From Chloroflexota bacterium (lineage in GTDB: Bacteria > Chloroflexota > Dehalococcoidia > Lucifugimonadales > Lucifugimonadaceae), in NCBI GenBank assembly GCA_002730555.1, contig PCAM01000007.1, positions 89,969 through 153,968 of the forward strand: 64,000 nt of DNA, given 5' to 3'. Under the pieces are notes generated by a model. That model searched no databases. It saw only the letters and a program-made list of their open reading frames with translations, and was not told where the DNA came from. Every line of letters begins with the position of its first letter. Position 1 is the first letter of the stretch. The position numbers and the translations under genes are program-made. Positions 63,555 through 64,000 of this stretch are shown one piece after another.

Positions 63555-63829
63555 CTACTCTTCGAATGGGCCTTTCACTATCGGTATGCCACCGGTCACC
63601 ATTACCTTCCCGCGGCAAATCACCGTGTCTACGGTCAGATCATCTCGGACAGCACAATGTCTGCATCGAGTCCTGGGCTTAAGAGCACCCTTGCGATCAT
63701 CAAGCCTGAGAACCCTAGCTGGGTTCGTCGTTACGATCGGCCTTGTCAACTGGTCGTAACAATCCGATAGTGGCATTAGATGCTCGTATCGAGGAAGGTT
63801 GATGGAGCCATAATCGCCTGAGCTACTGG
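63555..63829 (-). pseudogene. C-terminal remnant of an isoaspartyl-dipeptidase-like amidohydrolase
   Basis: The minus strand encodes the end of an amidohydrolase: SSSGDYGSINLPRYEHLMPL, then TTNPARVLRLDDRKGALKP, then DDLTVDTVICRGKVMV and GGIPIVKGPFEE at the stop. Between KGALKP and DDLTV the frame slips, and one base removed after CCC and one added before ATGATC would restore GLDADIVLSE. The arrangement matches beta-aspartyl-dipeptidase (IadA) C-termini. The barrel is absent, so this is a relic. Confidence 0.7.
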
Positions 63830-63922
63830 ATAAGTGTCAAACGAGCATTGTGACCAGGTTGTGATAATTACGCGAAGAGAGACACCCGATACTGGATGCC
63901 TCTCTCACGTTTGATTTACGAG

Positions 63923-63997
63923 TGGAGCCAACGACAGGATTTGAACCTGTGACCTGCTGTTTACGAAACAGCTGCTCTACCCCTGAGCTACGTTGGC
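63923..63997 (-). tRNA. tRNA-Thr (anticodon CGU)
   Basis: 75 nt on the minus strand, acceptor GCCAACG/CGTTGGC, anticodon stem GCTGT/ACAGC around loop TTCGTAA, T-arm ACAGG-TTCAAAT-CCTGT, discriminator U, CCA encoded. Its T-arm differs from the tRNA 3' fragment at 15.95 kb, so it is not that fragment's parent. Confidence 0.96.
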
Positions 63998-64000
63998 GAA

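Noticed and set aside
1..64000. CRISPR arrays, rRNA operon or replication origin
   Set aside because: I saw no regularly spaced direct repeats, no rRNA sequence and no DnaA-box cluster.

Overview
The window reads as a chromosomal piece of a GC-rich, free-living bacterium, most probably a member of the Chloroflexota (Dehalococcoidia / marine SAR202-like). This is an inference from content. It carries a DUF2298 membrane protein next to a TIGR03663/Agl23-type protein, families concentrated in Chloroflexota and archaea. It also has expanded catabolic paralogues (zinc alcohol dehydrogenases, short-chain dehydrogenases, an enolase-superfamily enzyme) and a long SRP RNA. No rRNA or taxonomic marker beyond housekeeping proteins is present, so the assignment is tentative.

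Layout. 1-10.4 kb: MaoC-like dehydratase fragment, RimI-like acetyltransferase, NHL propeller protein, a large unknown membrane protein, two tandem SDRs, a DHA2-type MFS transporter, rlmB and an enolase-superfamily enzyme. 11-20 kb: TPR protein and lpdA, then an accessory stretch with a decayed IS3 transposase, MFS and MATE transporters, a tRNA 3'-end fragment, an integrase N-terminal fragment, tRNA-Leu, a small phage-type protein and a PEP-utilising swivel-domain protein. 20.8-28.5 kb: ferritin-VIT1 protein, lepA, a frameshifted DUF1684 pseudogene, galU, SRP RNA, rsmA-ispE-membrane protein, peroxiredoxin. 28.6-36.6 kb: seven paralogous zinc-dependent dehydrogenases on the minus strand, six contiguous. 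36.9-43.9 kb: ketopantoate-reductase-like gene, PHP phosphoesterase, exonuclease-DinG helicase, OGG1-type glycosylase, CCA-adding enzyme.

44.1-53.8 kb is a long same-strand run: a DsbA-family protein whose active-site codon is an in-frame UGA (candidate selenoprotein), rnc, ftsY, then four genes for membrane-linked surface glycan work (DUF2298, Agl23-like, LPG-synthase/AglD-like, FAD oxidoreductase). 54-61.4 kb: SDR, inositol-monophosphatase-family enzyme, a NuoE/NuoF/NuoG-FdhA-like NADH-linked module, thioredoxin. 61.5-64 kb: tRNA-Sec(UCA), an integrase C-terminal fragment, an amidohydrolase, an isoaspartyl-dipeptidase remnant and tRNA-Thr(CGU).

The most notable result is that one window holds both an unannotatable-by-default UGA-containing DsbA gene, with promoter, Shine-Dalgarno and SECIS-like hairpin, and the tRNA-Sec needed to decode it. 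Other themes are a striking tandem dehydrogenase expansion, and tRNA-linked recombinase debris at two places that marks past integration. A family of 24-nt palindromes with covarying stems is scattered between genes.
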